Shown one piece after another: positions 5,671 through 12,759 of a stretch of 15,222 bases of DNA; position 1 is the first letter of the stretch, and every line of letters starts with the position of its first letter. Made by a program: the position numbers and the translations under genes. The notes beneath the pieces are model-generated. The model was given only the letters and a program-made list of their open reading frames with translations, had not been told where the DNA came from and made no database searches. Source of the DNA: Clostridiaceae bacterium UBA4839 (GTDB taxonomy: Bacteria; Bacillota; Clostridia; Clostridiales; Caloramatoraceae); assembly GCA_002400085.1 (NCBI GenBank), contig DHEX01000101.1, positions 14,925 to 30,146 of the forward strand, in the 5' to 3' direction.

Positions 5671-7929
5671 TTATCTAACTTCTATCTGTACACTTTTTTG
5701 TCCTAATACTTGTGATTTAACTGTTATATCAACATTACCCTTTTCATTTATGGTTTCAATCCAAAAAGCAACAGCACCACCTTTAACAGCAACTTCCTTT
5801 GGTCCTTGAAGCCTTGCAGGTCCGTTAACCTCTATTTTTATAATGTCATCAATAAAAGGTAAAAGGTTTCCGCATTGATCTAAAATTTTTACAACTATAC
5901 GTGTAGCATCCTTATTCCTTGAACTAAGGATTAAATCATCAGCCTCTACATAAAGTTCAGATGGAACAGGGTTCTTAGAAAACTTTCTTTCTATTATCTG
6001 TTTGCCCTTGTAATAACCTTTTATAGCTGCATCCTTCCAAACCATTCCCCAAGAGCTTACCTCTTCTGGCGTTATAACAGAATAATCAATAATTACAGGA
6101 GGATAAGGTATTCCTTTGTATTTCTCCCTTGCTGGATATACCTTCTTCGCCAACATATCATCGCCATCATCGCCATATATGAATTCAATATAATCACAAT
6201 TAGTGAATATAACAAGGGGAAGCATCCCTCCTATGCTTCTTTCACCTCGTGCCCAAAAGGTCACAGGCTGAAGCACAGGCTCTACCTCAGGAGATACTTG
6301 GGACTTATACACATAAGATGCAAATTTGTGAATTCGAAACATATCCATAACCCCATGATAGCAAATTCGGTCTCCTGAGCCGAAATCCTTATGTGTATTA
6401 TAATCAAAAGCACACCATCCAATGGCTCCCGAAATACTTTCATCTAAATAAGATGCATTTTGAATTTCCAAATGGCGCAGTGCATATTCCATTTGCCTTT
6501 CTTCTTGATCAAATCTCTTAGTTGGATACATATGCCCACAAAATTCCGTTACCAGATAGGGAACCTTATGATCAAGCCCTGTAACTTCCTCCTGCTTTCT
6601 AAGAGGCTTCTTAACCCCATCATAATTAAAATCATTAAAGGTATATACATCCTCTAAAAAATGACTGTTTGTTATATATCTAACTCCCCCTGTCTGCCTT
6701 GTAGAATCAAGATTATGAGCTATTTTGTTTGTATCAAGGTAAAATGCATCATCATCCTCTGACTCATTTATGCGTACGCCCCAAAGTATAACAGATGGAT
6801 GATTCCAATCTCTTTTAATCATCTCTCTTTCATTTTCTTTTGCTACTTCTTTCCACTCATCATTTCCTATATGCTGCCATCCAGGAATTTCTTCAAAAAC
6901 CAAAAGTCCAAGCTCATCACATTTGTTTATAAAATGCTTGGATTGAGGATAATGAGATGTACGGACTAAGTTTAAATGCAAATCCTTTTTAAGTATTTCT
7001 GCATCCTTTTCCTGTACACGCTTTGGCATTGCATATCCTACATAAGGAAAGGACTGATGCCTGTTTAGTCCTATAAGCTTTAACTTTTTCCCATTAAGAT
7101 AAAATCCTTTAGGAGTAAACTCAGCTTTTCTAAATCCAAAAACATCAGCATACTCATCAGAGCGTCCATTTATATTAATACTAACTGTAATCTCATATAA
7201 ATTAGGATTATCAATATCCCATAGCTTTATATCCTTTAATCCATCTATACTGAAATTATAAAGATCTCTATTTGCTTCTACCTTTTCATTAAAGGTGCTG
7301 CTGTAAATTTCTTTTCCACACTTTTCATTTATTTTAACCTTAAATTCAGCATCTCCCGTTTGCGAATTTATATTTTTAATATAAGCATTAAGATTAATAC
7401 TTTTTTCATCCTCAAGAACTTTATTTGTTTCAATCTTAACGTTATCAATAAATATATCATCATAAATGCAAAGGCTTACTTCCCTGTAAATACCGCCATA
7501 GGTTAGGTAGTCAATTTGCCCACCAAAGGGCGGAATGTCATCCCTTTCTGTAGAATCAACAACTACAGTAAGCATATTTTTATTTGAGCTGCAGTTTAAT
7601 GCCTCATCAATCCTTATATCAAATGGCGTATATCCCCCCTTATGCTCTCCAACAAAACATCCATTCAAATATACATGGGCATAAGCCATTACACCCTCAA
7701 AATGAGCATATATAATTTTATCCTTATATTCCCCTGAAATACTAAATGGGTACTTGTAGCAAGATATAGTTTGATAATCCTTTTCATTAAAGTAGTTATA
7801 AGGTAATTCCACATTGGTATGAGGCAAGTTTACCTTTTCAAATCCATTTAAACTGTTTAAATTTTCAAGACCATTTTCGTATTGTGCTTTATAATACCAA
7901 TCGTTGTTTATATCAATAATTTTTCTCAT
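5671..7929 (-). CDS. Glycoside hydrolase family 2, beta-galactosidase-like
   Basis: This 752-residue enzyme has no signal peptide, so it acts in the cytoplasm on an imported glycoside. GH2 architecture is visible: an N-terminal jelly-roll sugar-binding domain (about 1-160), an Ig-like domain (161-268), the TIM barrel (about 270-545) and C-terminal beta-sandwich domains (about 550-752), the last resembling the GH2 C-terminal domain 5 type. Barrel motifs include LIGLNRHQSFPYVG (285-298), NLVRTSHYPQS (320-330), WGVRINES with acid/base E389, and VPYLVTEFCGH with nucleophile E462. GH2 enzymes retain anomeric configuration; beta-galactosidase is the likeliest activity given the EbgR-like regulator, but beta-glucuronidase or another beta-glycosidase is possible. 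It is the last gene of the operon, 14 nt after the second permease, with AGGAGG at 7937-7942 in that gap. Confidence 0.92.
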   Translation of the reverse strand: MRKIIDINNDWYYKAQYENGLENLNSLNGFEKVNLPHTNVELPYNYFNEKDYQTISCYKYPFSISGEYKDKIIYAHFEGVMAYAHVYLNGCFVGEHKGGYTPFDIRIDEALNCSSNKNMLTVVVDSTERDDIPPFGGQIDYLTYGGIYREVSLCIYDDIFIDNVKIETNKVLEDEKSINLNAYIKNINSQTGDAEFKVKINEKCGKEIYSSTFNEKVEANRDLYNFSIDGLKDIKLWDIDNPNLYEITVSININGRSDEYADVFGFRKAEFTPKGFYLNGKKLKLIGLNRHQSFPYVGYAMPKRVQEKDAEILKKDLHLNLVRTSHYPQSKHFINKCDELGLLVFEEIPGWQHIGNDEWKEVAKENEREMIKRDWNHPSVILWGVRINESEDDDAFYLDTNKIAHNLDSTRQTGGVRYITNSHFLEDVYTFNDFNYDGVKKPLRKQEEVTGLDHKVPYLVTEFCGHMYPTKRFDQEERQMEYALRHLEIQNASYLDESISGAIGWCAFDYNTHKDFGSGDRICYHGVMDMFRIHKFASYVYKSQVSPEVEPVLQPVTFWARGERSIGGMLPLVIFTNCDYIEFIYGDDGDDMLAKKVYPAREKYKGIPYPPVIIDYSVITPEEVSSWGMVWKDAAIKGYYKGKQIIERKFSKNPVPSELYVEADDLILSSRNKDATRIVVKILDQCGNLLPFIDDIIKIEVNGPARLQGPKEVAVKGGAVAFWIETINEKGNVDITVKSQVLGQKSVQIEVR

Positions 7930-7943
7930 AAGGCCGCCTCCTA

Positions 7944-8762
7944 TTATTGTTTTACTGAACCTGTTATGCCTTCTACAAAGTGCCTTTGAAGTGTAAAGAA
8001 TATAACTATCATAGGCAGCGTAGCAATAACTATAGCTGTCATTATAACGCCGTACTCAGGAAAATATGCCGATGATAATGATGATATAAGTAACGTCATA
8101 GTTTTCTGCTTATCCGTTTGAAGTATTATAAGGGGCCACAAATATGCATTCCAACTTGTCATAAAAGAATAAATTGCACCTGCTGCATAAGTTGATTTCA
8201 TCGAAGGCATGACAATTGAATAAAATATTTTAAATTCCCCTGCTCCATCTACACGGGCAGCTTGAATAATTTCCTTTGGAAAGGATTTAAAATTCTGTCT
8301 AAAGAAGAATATCAAAAATACTGAAGCAATGGAAGTTAGTATAATGGCAATGTGCTTATCGAGCATTCCAAATTTAACTGTTAATTTAAACAATGGTATC
8401 ATTAGGGCTGCAAATGGAATCATCATTGATAAAAGAAAAATATTGTAAATTCTATCACGATGCTTCGAAGGATAAAATTCAAATCCATAAGCTGCCATTG
8501 ATGAAATTAGCAATGAAAGCACCATTGTTATTAAAGATATTTTTAATGAATTTAAAAATATCCTGCCCAAATCATATGAATTAAAAACTGTTTTTAAATT
8601 ATTAATCATCTGATCCCCAAAAGTTAGTTTCCCTTTTATAACGTCTACTGAACTATTAGTCATCCCTGTAATCATCCAATAAAATGGAAATACAGATGCT
8701 ACAAAGGCAATTATTAAAAATCCATAAACTAAGATTTTCTTTAAAATTTTACTTGCTTTCAT
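7944..8762 (-). CDS. Sugar ABC transporter permease, MalG type
   Basis: This 272-residue inner-membrane protein is the second permease of a carbohydrate uptake (CUT1) ABC transporter. About six hydrophobic helices are visible, from residues 11-31 to 238-257. The EAA loop that docks the ATPase is at about 168-190, reading QAARVDGAGEF...MPSMKS. A GTG at 8771 would add three residues, but the ATG at 8762 is preferred because AGGTG at 8769-8773 sits 6 nt before it. The start overlaps the end of the upstream permease gene by 14 nt, implying translational coupling and a heterodimeric pair. The C-terminus ends GITGSVKQ, typical of MalG/LacG proteins. The imported substrate is probably the oligosaccharide cut by the downstream glycoside hydrolase. 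Confidence 0.93.
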   Translation of the reverse strand: MKASKILKKILVYGFLIIAFVASVFPFYWMITGMTNSSVDVIKGKLTFGDQMINNLKTVFNSYDLGRIFLNSLKISLITMVLSLLISSMAAYGFEFYPSKHRDRIYNIFLLSMMIPFAALMIPLFKLTVKFGMLDKHIAIILTSIASVFLIFFFRQNFKSFPKEIIQAARVDGAGEFKIFYSIVMPSMKSTYAAGAIYSFMTSWNAYLWPLIILQTDKQKTMTLLISSLSSAYFPEYGVIMTAIVIATLPMIVIFFTLQRHFVEGITGSVKQ

Positions 8763-9678
8763 TATTATCACCTGCCACTTTAAACTCTATAACTGTAAGT
8801 ATGGCTGCAATAATAACAATAACATAAGATACTGCAGCTGCATATCCAAATTTTGGTGTGTACTTAAAGCATAAGTTATATATATAAACGGATAAAGTAA
8901 GCAATGAATTACCAGGTCCTGTAGTTGTTCCTGATGGACCTCCTGTAGAAAGGTTCATAGGTTCATCAAATAACTGCAAGGTACCTATAGTAGACGTAAC
9001 AGTTGTAAACACGATAGTTGGTTTAAGCATTGGTACAGTTATGTACCAAAACTGATGTGCCTTATTTGCCCCATCAATTTCTGCTGCTTCATAAAGTTCA
9101 TCCGGGATATTTTGCATTGCCGATAGGAAAAAAATCATATTATAACCTGTCCATCTCCATGTTAAAGCTAACATTACAGTTACCTTTGACCAAAAAGGAT
9201 CCAAAAGCCATTGAATAGGCTCTTTTATAATATGCATACTCATCAATGCTTTATTTACCATTCCATCAGCACCAGAATTAAACATCATCTTAAATAAAAT
9301 TGTATAGGCAACCAATGATGTTACAGCAGGCAGGAAAATTCCTGTTCTGAAAATTCCTTTGAATTTAATCGATTTATCATTAAGAATAGTTGCCAATAGT
9401 AATGATAAAAAAAGCATTATTGGGACTTGAATTATTAAAAAAATAAATGTATTTTTAAGGGCTTTTATAAACATTGGATCCTTAAAAAGTCTGGCATAGT
9501 TGCTAAAGCCAACAAATTTTTGGACCATGCCCTTTGTTTCTGTGGTAGATAAGTAAAATGAATAAACAATGGGATACAAGAGAAATATTACTATTAATAT
9601 CAATGCAAAGGATATAAAAAACCACCCATATCTGTTTTGGGTCTTTTCAAAAGAATTGCTTTTAGTAACTTCTGCCAT
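8749..9678 (-). CDS. Sugar ABC transporter permease, MalF/LacF type
   Basis: This 309-residue inner-membrane protein is the first permease of the CUT1-type transporter. The N-terminus is cytoplasmic, followed by six or so helices (first at about 18-41). The EAA loop EAAEIDGANKAHQFW...VPMLKP lies at 197-220 and contacts the ATPase. It has the usual short MalF-like form without the large periplasmic loop of enteric MalF. GAGGTGG, 8 nt upstream, supports the ATG at 9678. It is followed by the MalG-type permease with a 14-nt overlap and preceded by the solute-binding protein gene across a 156-bp gap that contains a hairpin. No ATPase gene is present in the operon. Confidence 0.93.
   Translation of the reverse strand: MAEVTKSNSFEKTQNRYGWFFISFALILIVIFLLYPIVYSFYLSTTETKGMVQKFVGFSNYARLFKDPMFIKALKNTFIFLIIQVPIMLFLSLLLATILNDKSIKFKGIFRTGIFLPAVTSLVAYTILFKMMFNSGADGMVNKALMSMHIIKEPIQWLLDPFWSKVTVMLALTWRWTGYNMIFFLSAMQNIPDELYEAAEIDGANKAHQFWYITVPMLKPTIVFTTVTSTIGTLQLFDEPMNLSTGGPSGTTTGPGNSLLTLSVYIYNLCFKYTPKFGYAAAVSYVIVIIAAILTVIEFKVAGDNNESK
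8769..8773 (-). promoter_or_regulatory. Ribosome binding site fixing the MalG-type start
   Basis: AGGTG on the minus strand lies 6 nt before the ATG at 8762, inside the 3' end of the upstream permease gene. It also spans the alternative GTG at 8771, which makes that GTG unlikely as a start. Confidence 0.65.
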
Positions 9679-9742
9679 AACATTCCACCTCTTCTTAATT
9701 TGCTTAAGTTAAACTGTAAATCACTACTATTTAAATTAGACG

Positions 9743-9802
9743 AATTTTATAGGTCGCTTACTCTATATATTTTATTTTTAAAGTAAGCGGCCTATGAAAA
9801 TT
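9743..9802 (-). terminator. Hairpin between binding protein and permease genes
   Basis: AATTTTATAGGTCGCTTACT (9743-9762) pairs with 9782-9802 over nearly 20 bp, with one mismatch or wobble and one bulged base. The loop is 19 nt. It begins about 32 nt after the solute-binding protein stop codon. No U-tract follows on the minus strand. It therefore most likely acts as a partial terminator or a 3' stabiliser, giving more binding protein mRNA than permease mRNA, as known in maltose-type operons. Confidence 0.65.
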
Positions 9803-9834
9803 AAATTAATAGCTTTTTCCCTTTAGAGCTTTAT

Positions 9835-11151
9835 TTATTTTATTTGATTTTTTAGCTGATCCTCAGCTTTCTTTAATGCATCATCAACACTAAGCTTATT
9901 AGAAAAAATATCTGGCATTAAAGCAAATATTGCTGAATCTGCTTCATATGTGTATTGTCCATAGTTAATTGGAGGAATCTTTTTCATCCATTCTGAGAAA
10001 TCTGAATAAACCTTTTGTCCTGAAAAGAACTCATCTGGTTGACTATAAGCACTTCCGCTTTGTGCTGGAATATATGTTCCAACTGCTCCATTGCTTACCA
10101 ATATCTTTTGGTAAAAATCATTATCCTTTGCATATATACTGTTAAGGAAATCAATAGCTACATCTTTATTCTTAGAGCTGTCAAGCACATACCAACTTGA
10201 TCCTCCAAGGTTTGAAGCATTAACTGAACCCTCTATATTAAGCCTTGGTATAGGGGCAACTCTCCACTTCCCAGACTGACTTGCTTCAGCCTTTATTGAT
10301 CCTGTCATCCAAACGCCTGATATAACAGATGCTACATCACCGCTATTAAAAGCTTTGCACCCTTCATCCCATCCATTTGTAACTTTTGCAATGCCTGAAT
10401 TATATATGGTTTTAAATACTTTAAGTGCTTCTTTTAAAACTGCATTATTTGCGAGATTTGGATTCCCATCTTTATCAAAATACCATTGTCCTGCTGATTG
10501 AAGCATTATTCTTATAAATCCGCCATCGTTAGGATCAATACCAATCATTGCTTTCCCAGTTTTTTCTTTGACCTTTTTACCAATTTCAATAAACTTATCC
10601 CAAGTTATATTATTGAGATCCTCTGGTTTGTAACCGGCTTGTTCAAGATAATCAGTTCTGTAAAAAAGCCCAGCTACACCTGAGTCAAAAGGAACGCCAT
10701 AAGTTTTTCCATCTAATGTCATTAAGCTAACCTTATAATCTGCAAAATCTTTGTAATTTATTTTATTTGTTAAATCAGCAAAAGCACCAGGATAAGATTT
10801 TAAAAATTTTTGTGCATTATAATCTTCAATCAGTACTATATCAGGTAAACCTTCTTTTACACCTGATGCAAGGTTTGTATGCAATTTTTGTTCGAGATCA
10901 GCTTTAGCAAGATCAACTACTTCAATTTCAACTTTGGGGTTATCCTTTTGATATCTGGTTTTAGCTTCGTTCATTATTGCAACGTTGAAATTTGGATCCC
11001 ACGCCCAAATTGTAAGCTTTCCTGATTTTTCTGCTTGAGTTTCAGTTCCTTCTTTGTCTGACTTTGATGCAGATTCATCAGCCTTTTTACCACATGATGT
11101 CGTTGAAAAAAGCATAACAGAAATAAGTAATAATGAAATAACCTTTTTCAT
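9835..11151 (-). CDS. Sugar ABC transporter solute-binding lipoprotein
   Basis: This 438-residue protein is the extracellular receptor of the ABC importer (family 1 solute-binding protein). Its signal peptide (1-19) ends in FSTTSC, with Cys20 as the predicted lipidated residue, although the -3 position is Thr rather than the usual Leu. A Ser/Lys/Glu-rich linker (21-44) tethers the two-lobed domain. Family features include KLTIWAWDP near the start of the domain, DIVLIEDYNAQKFL, the TYGVPFDSGVAGLFYRTDY segment, and AFNSGDVASVISGVWMTGSI in the second half. Length is normal. The ATG follows a GGGGGG-containing site at about 11-nt spacing. It is the first gene of the operon and lies directly behind a promoter with operator-like sites. 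The ligand is unknown, probably a beta-linked oligosaccharide. Confidence 0.93.
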   Translation of the reverse strand: MKKVISLLLISVMLFSTTSCGKKADESASKSDKEGTETQAEKSGKLTIWAWDPNFNVAIMNEAKTRYQKDNPKVEIEVVDLAKADLEQKLHTNLASGVKEGLPDIVLIEDYNAQKFLKSYPGAFADLTNKINYKDFADYKVSLMTLDGKTYGVPFDSGVAGLFYRTDYLEQAGYKPEDLNNITWDKFIEIGKKVKEKTGKAMIGIDPNDGGFIRIMLQSAGQWYFDKDGNPNLANNAVLKEALKVFKTIYNSGIAKVTNGWDEGCKAFNSGDVASVISGVWMTGSIKAEASQSGKWRVAPIPRLNIEGSVNASNLGGSSWYVLDSSKNKDVAIDFLNSIYAKDNDFYQKILVSNGAVGTYIPAQSGSAYSQPDEFFSGQKVYSDFSEWMKKIPPINYGQYTYEADSAIFALMPDIFSNKLSVDDALKKAEDQLKNQIK

Positions 11152-11244
11152 TATTTTTTTCCCCCCTTTAAAAAATTATATTTTAATTTTTTTCTGATAT
11201 AATTTCAATTTTAAATACAATCAGAAAATTCTTTCTATACTTTA

Positions 11245-11273
11245 ACTATACAAAGTTTTAGTAAAAAAGTCAA
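11245..11273 (-). promoter_or_regulatory. Promoter of the sugar uptake operon
   Basis: On the minus strand TTGACT (11268-11273) and TATAGT (11245-11250) are exactly 17 bp apart, each one base from consensus. Transcription would start near 11238, giving a leader of nearly 90 nt before the binding protein ATG. An operator-like site fills the spacer. Confidence 0.75.
11257..11265. promoter_or_regulatory. Operator candidate 1, inside the operon promoter
   Basis: TTTAGTAAA, extended to TTTTAGTAAAA, is symmetric about G11261. It lies in the spacer between the -35 and -10 boxes of the operon promoter, a position where bound repressor would block RNA polymerase. The divergent LacI-family protein is the obvious candidate. 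Confidence 0.6.
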
Positions 11274-11279
11274 TAAAAA

Positions 11280-11288
11280 TTTAGTAAC
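11280..11288. promoter_or_regulatory. Operator candidate 2
   Basis: TTTAGTAAC, one base from the other sites, is centred at 11284. It lies just upstream of the operon -35 box and 23 bp from site 1. Confidence 0.4.
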
Positions 11289-11300
11289 TTCCCAATTTAT

Positions 11301-11309
11301 TTTACTAAA
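11301..11309. promoter_or_regulatory. Operator candidate 3
   Basis: TTTACTAAA (the reverse complement of site 1) is centred at 11305, 21 bp from site 2 and 44 bp from site 1. Confidence 0.5.
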
Positions 11310-11481
11310 CTAATTTTTATTATTTAAAAATTTTCTGCTATAGCTTTTCTTAAAAGTAAGTTAGTTTAGCCGATTAGTTAACAAAAATGCTCCACTTTTA
11401 ATCAATTTGTTTCAAAATTCATATGTATTATTTATAACAGTATAATAAATAATACATAATACATTAAAAACTTTATTAAAT

Positions 11482-11490
11482 TTTACTAAA
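11482..11490. promoter_or_regulatory. Operator candidate 4, at the regulator promoter
   Basis: TTTACTAAA, identical to site 3, is centred at 11486. It sits 7 bp upstream of the regulator's candidate -35 box, which suggests autoregulation or looping to sites 1-3 about 180-225 bp away. Confidence 0.5.
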
Positions 11491-11497
11491 TTTATGT

Positions 11498-11525
11498 TTT
11501 ACTTATATAAAATATGAGTTATAAT
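11498..11525 (+). promoter_or_regulatory. Promoter of the LacI-family regulator
   Basis: TTTACT (11498-11503) and a perfect TATAAT (11520-11525) are separated by 16 bp. The start would be near 11532, leaving a leader of about 65 nt with GGAAGGA ahead of the ATG. Confidence 0.55.
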
Positions 11526-11598
11526 TATTTTAGCAATACATTGTCTTGTAAATAGGATTCTAATTCTATTTATAAAATATATAGGAAGGAACAATAAT

Positions 11599-12615
11599 AT
11601 GGCTACAATAAAAGAAATAGCAAAAAAGGCAGAAGTTTCACCTTCAACAGTTTCAAGAGTGTTAAATCATGATGCTACTTTATCTGTATCATCGGAAACT
11701 AAAGTACGCATATTTGAAGTTGCTCAGGAATTAGATTATAAGACTATTCGTGAGCGAAAAGGTATTGTAAAAGAAGATAAGCACTTGAATTTTGGTGTCA
11801 TAGATTGGTATTCAGAAACAGAGCTTTTAGATGATCCCTATTATTTATATCTTGTAACAGCTGTTGAAAAGGAATGTGATTTTGCTAATATCGATTTTTA
11901 TAAGATTAGCAAAGCAAATGGTAAATATAGTACTAATAAGCTTACTAATATAGATGGACTAATTGCTATTGGAAAGTTCTCAGATAATGAAATAGAAGAT
12001 TTGTGTTCATATACAAATAATATTGTATTTTTGGACTCCTCTCCTCGGGAGAAAACGTTTGACTCTGTAACAATTAATGTAAGGCTTGGAATTACAGAAG
12101 CACTACAATATCTAATAAATTTAGGGCATACTAAGATAGGTTATGTAGGCGGAATTGTAACAGGGGATCATAAAGAAGTGGCAGTAGATAATAGAAAGCA
12201 GACATTTACTGATTTAATGAAGAGCTATAACTTATATAATCCTGATTATGTTTATATGGGAAACAAAATTTCCTATAATGAAGGTTACAATATTATAAAT
12301 CAAGCAATTAAATCTATCGACATACCAACTGCATTTTTTATTGCAAATGACACCATGGCTACAGGCGCCCTTAAAGCTCTCCATGAAGCCAAAATCAATG
12401 TTCCAAATGATATAAGCATCATTGGTTTTAATGATCTTCCTACTTCAAAATATTTAGTACCATCTTTAACAACCATTAGAGTCCATCTGAATTTCATGGC
12501 AGCAACAGCTATAGAACTGCTTCAAGAAAGAATTTACAAGGGACGTGTTATACCAAAGAAGGTATTAATCCCCAGTGAATTAGTAATAAGAAAAAGCTGC
12601 AAAAAAAGAAAATAA
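11599..12615 (+). CDS. LacI-family regulator, EbgR/LacR-like
   Basis: This 338-residue transcription factor has the standard LacI layout. The N-terminal helix-turn-helix is MATIKEIAKKAEVSPSTVSRVLN (positions 1-23), with recognition helix around 15-23. The sugar-binding core (about 62-338) includes DPYYLYLVTAVEKEC, GLIAIGKF, LGHTKIGYVGG, TAFFIANDTMATGALKALHE and ISIIGFNDLPTSKY. This pattern resembles E. coli EbgR, the repressor of an evolved beta-galactosidase, and Gram-positive LacR/MsmR proteins. In place of the usual hinge helix the segment is LDYKTIRERKG. It is divergent from the transporter-glycosidase operon and most likely represses it until a sugar inducer is present. Operator-like sites lie in the shared intergenic region. 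The start follows GGAAGGA. The basic C-terminus (SCKKRK) is unremarkable. A terminator follows. Confidence 0.92.
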   Translation: MATIKEIAKKAEVSPSTVSRVLNHDATLSVSSETKVRIFEVAQELDYKTIRERKGIVKEDKHLNFGVIDWYSETELLDDPYYLYLVTAVEKECDFANIDFYKISKANGKYSTNKLTNIDGLIAIGKFSDNEIEDLCSYTNNIVFLDSSPREKTFDSVTINVRLGITEALQYLINLGHTKIGYVGGIVTGDHKEVAVDNRKQTFTDLMKSYNLYNPDYVYMGNKISYNEGYNIINQAIKSIDIPTAFFIANDTMATGALKALHEAKINVPNDISIIGFNDLPTSKYLVPSLTTIRVHLNFMAATAIELLQERIYKGRVIPKKVLIPSELVIRKSCKKRK

Positions 12616-12631
12616 TTATAAGACGCAATAT

Positions 12632-12670
12632 AAAGGGCAGTTCATTTTATATAATGAACTGTCCTTTTTT
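12632..12670 (+). terminator. Rho-independent terminator of the regulator gene
   Basis: AAAGGGCAGTTCATT (12632-12646) pairs with AATGAACTGTCCTTT (12653-12667), 15 bp with one G-U pair, around a TTATAT loop. A six-T tract (12665-12670) follows. It lies 16 nt after the stop codon. Its minus-strand copy is also followed by a T-containing stretch, so it may serve the converging M56 gene too. Confidence 0.88.
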
Positions 12671-12723
12671 AAAAGTTAATTATATCTATGTCAAAATTTC
12701 TTCATTATAATCAAAATTTTTGT

Positions 12724-12746
12724 TAAGGTGTATTCCTTCCACCTTA
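12724..12746 (-). terminator. Weak hairpin after the M56 gene
   Basis: TAAGGTG (minus strand, from 12746) pairs with CACCTTA around a 9-nt loop. It lies 13 nt beyond the M56 stop codon and is followed by ACAAAAATTTT. The short stem makes this uncertain. Confidence 0.3.
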
Positions 12747-12759
12747 TCTAAGAATCGCT

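Larger units (their letters stand above)
11152..11598. other. Divergent control region of the sugar locus
   Basis: The 447 bases between the binding protein and regulator genes contain no gene. They hold a promoter in each direction and four TTTA[C/G]TAA-type sites. They also hold a 9-bp inverted repeat CTAAACTAA (11305-11313) / TTAGTTTAG (11361-11369). I did not recognise a CcpA (cre) site. Confidence 0.7.

Noticed and set aside
5576..5809. Plus-strand 77-codon open frame
   Set aside because: It passes through the terminator arm and the CATCCGT hairpin and overlaps the 3' end of the glycoside hydrolase gene.
11360..11385. Catabolite repression (cre) site around TTTAGCCGATTAG
   Set aside because: It has a central CG, but the flanking positions do not fit the cre consensus.
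12300..12497. Minus-strand 65-codon open frame inside the regulator gene
   Set aside because: It is antisense to conserved LacI-family codons and has no supporting signals.
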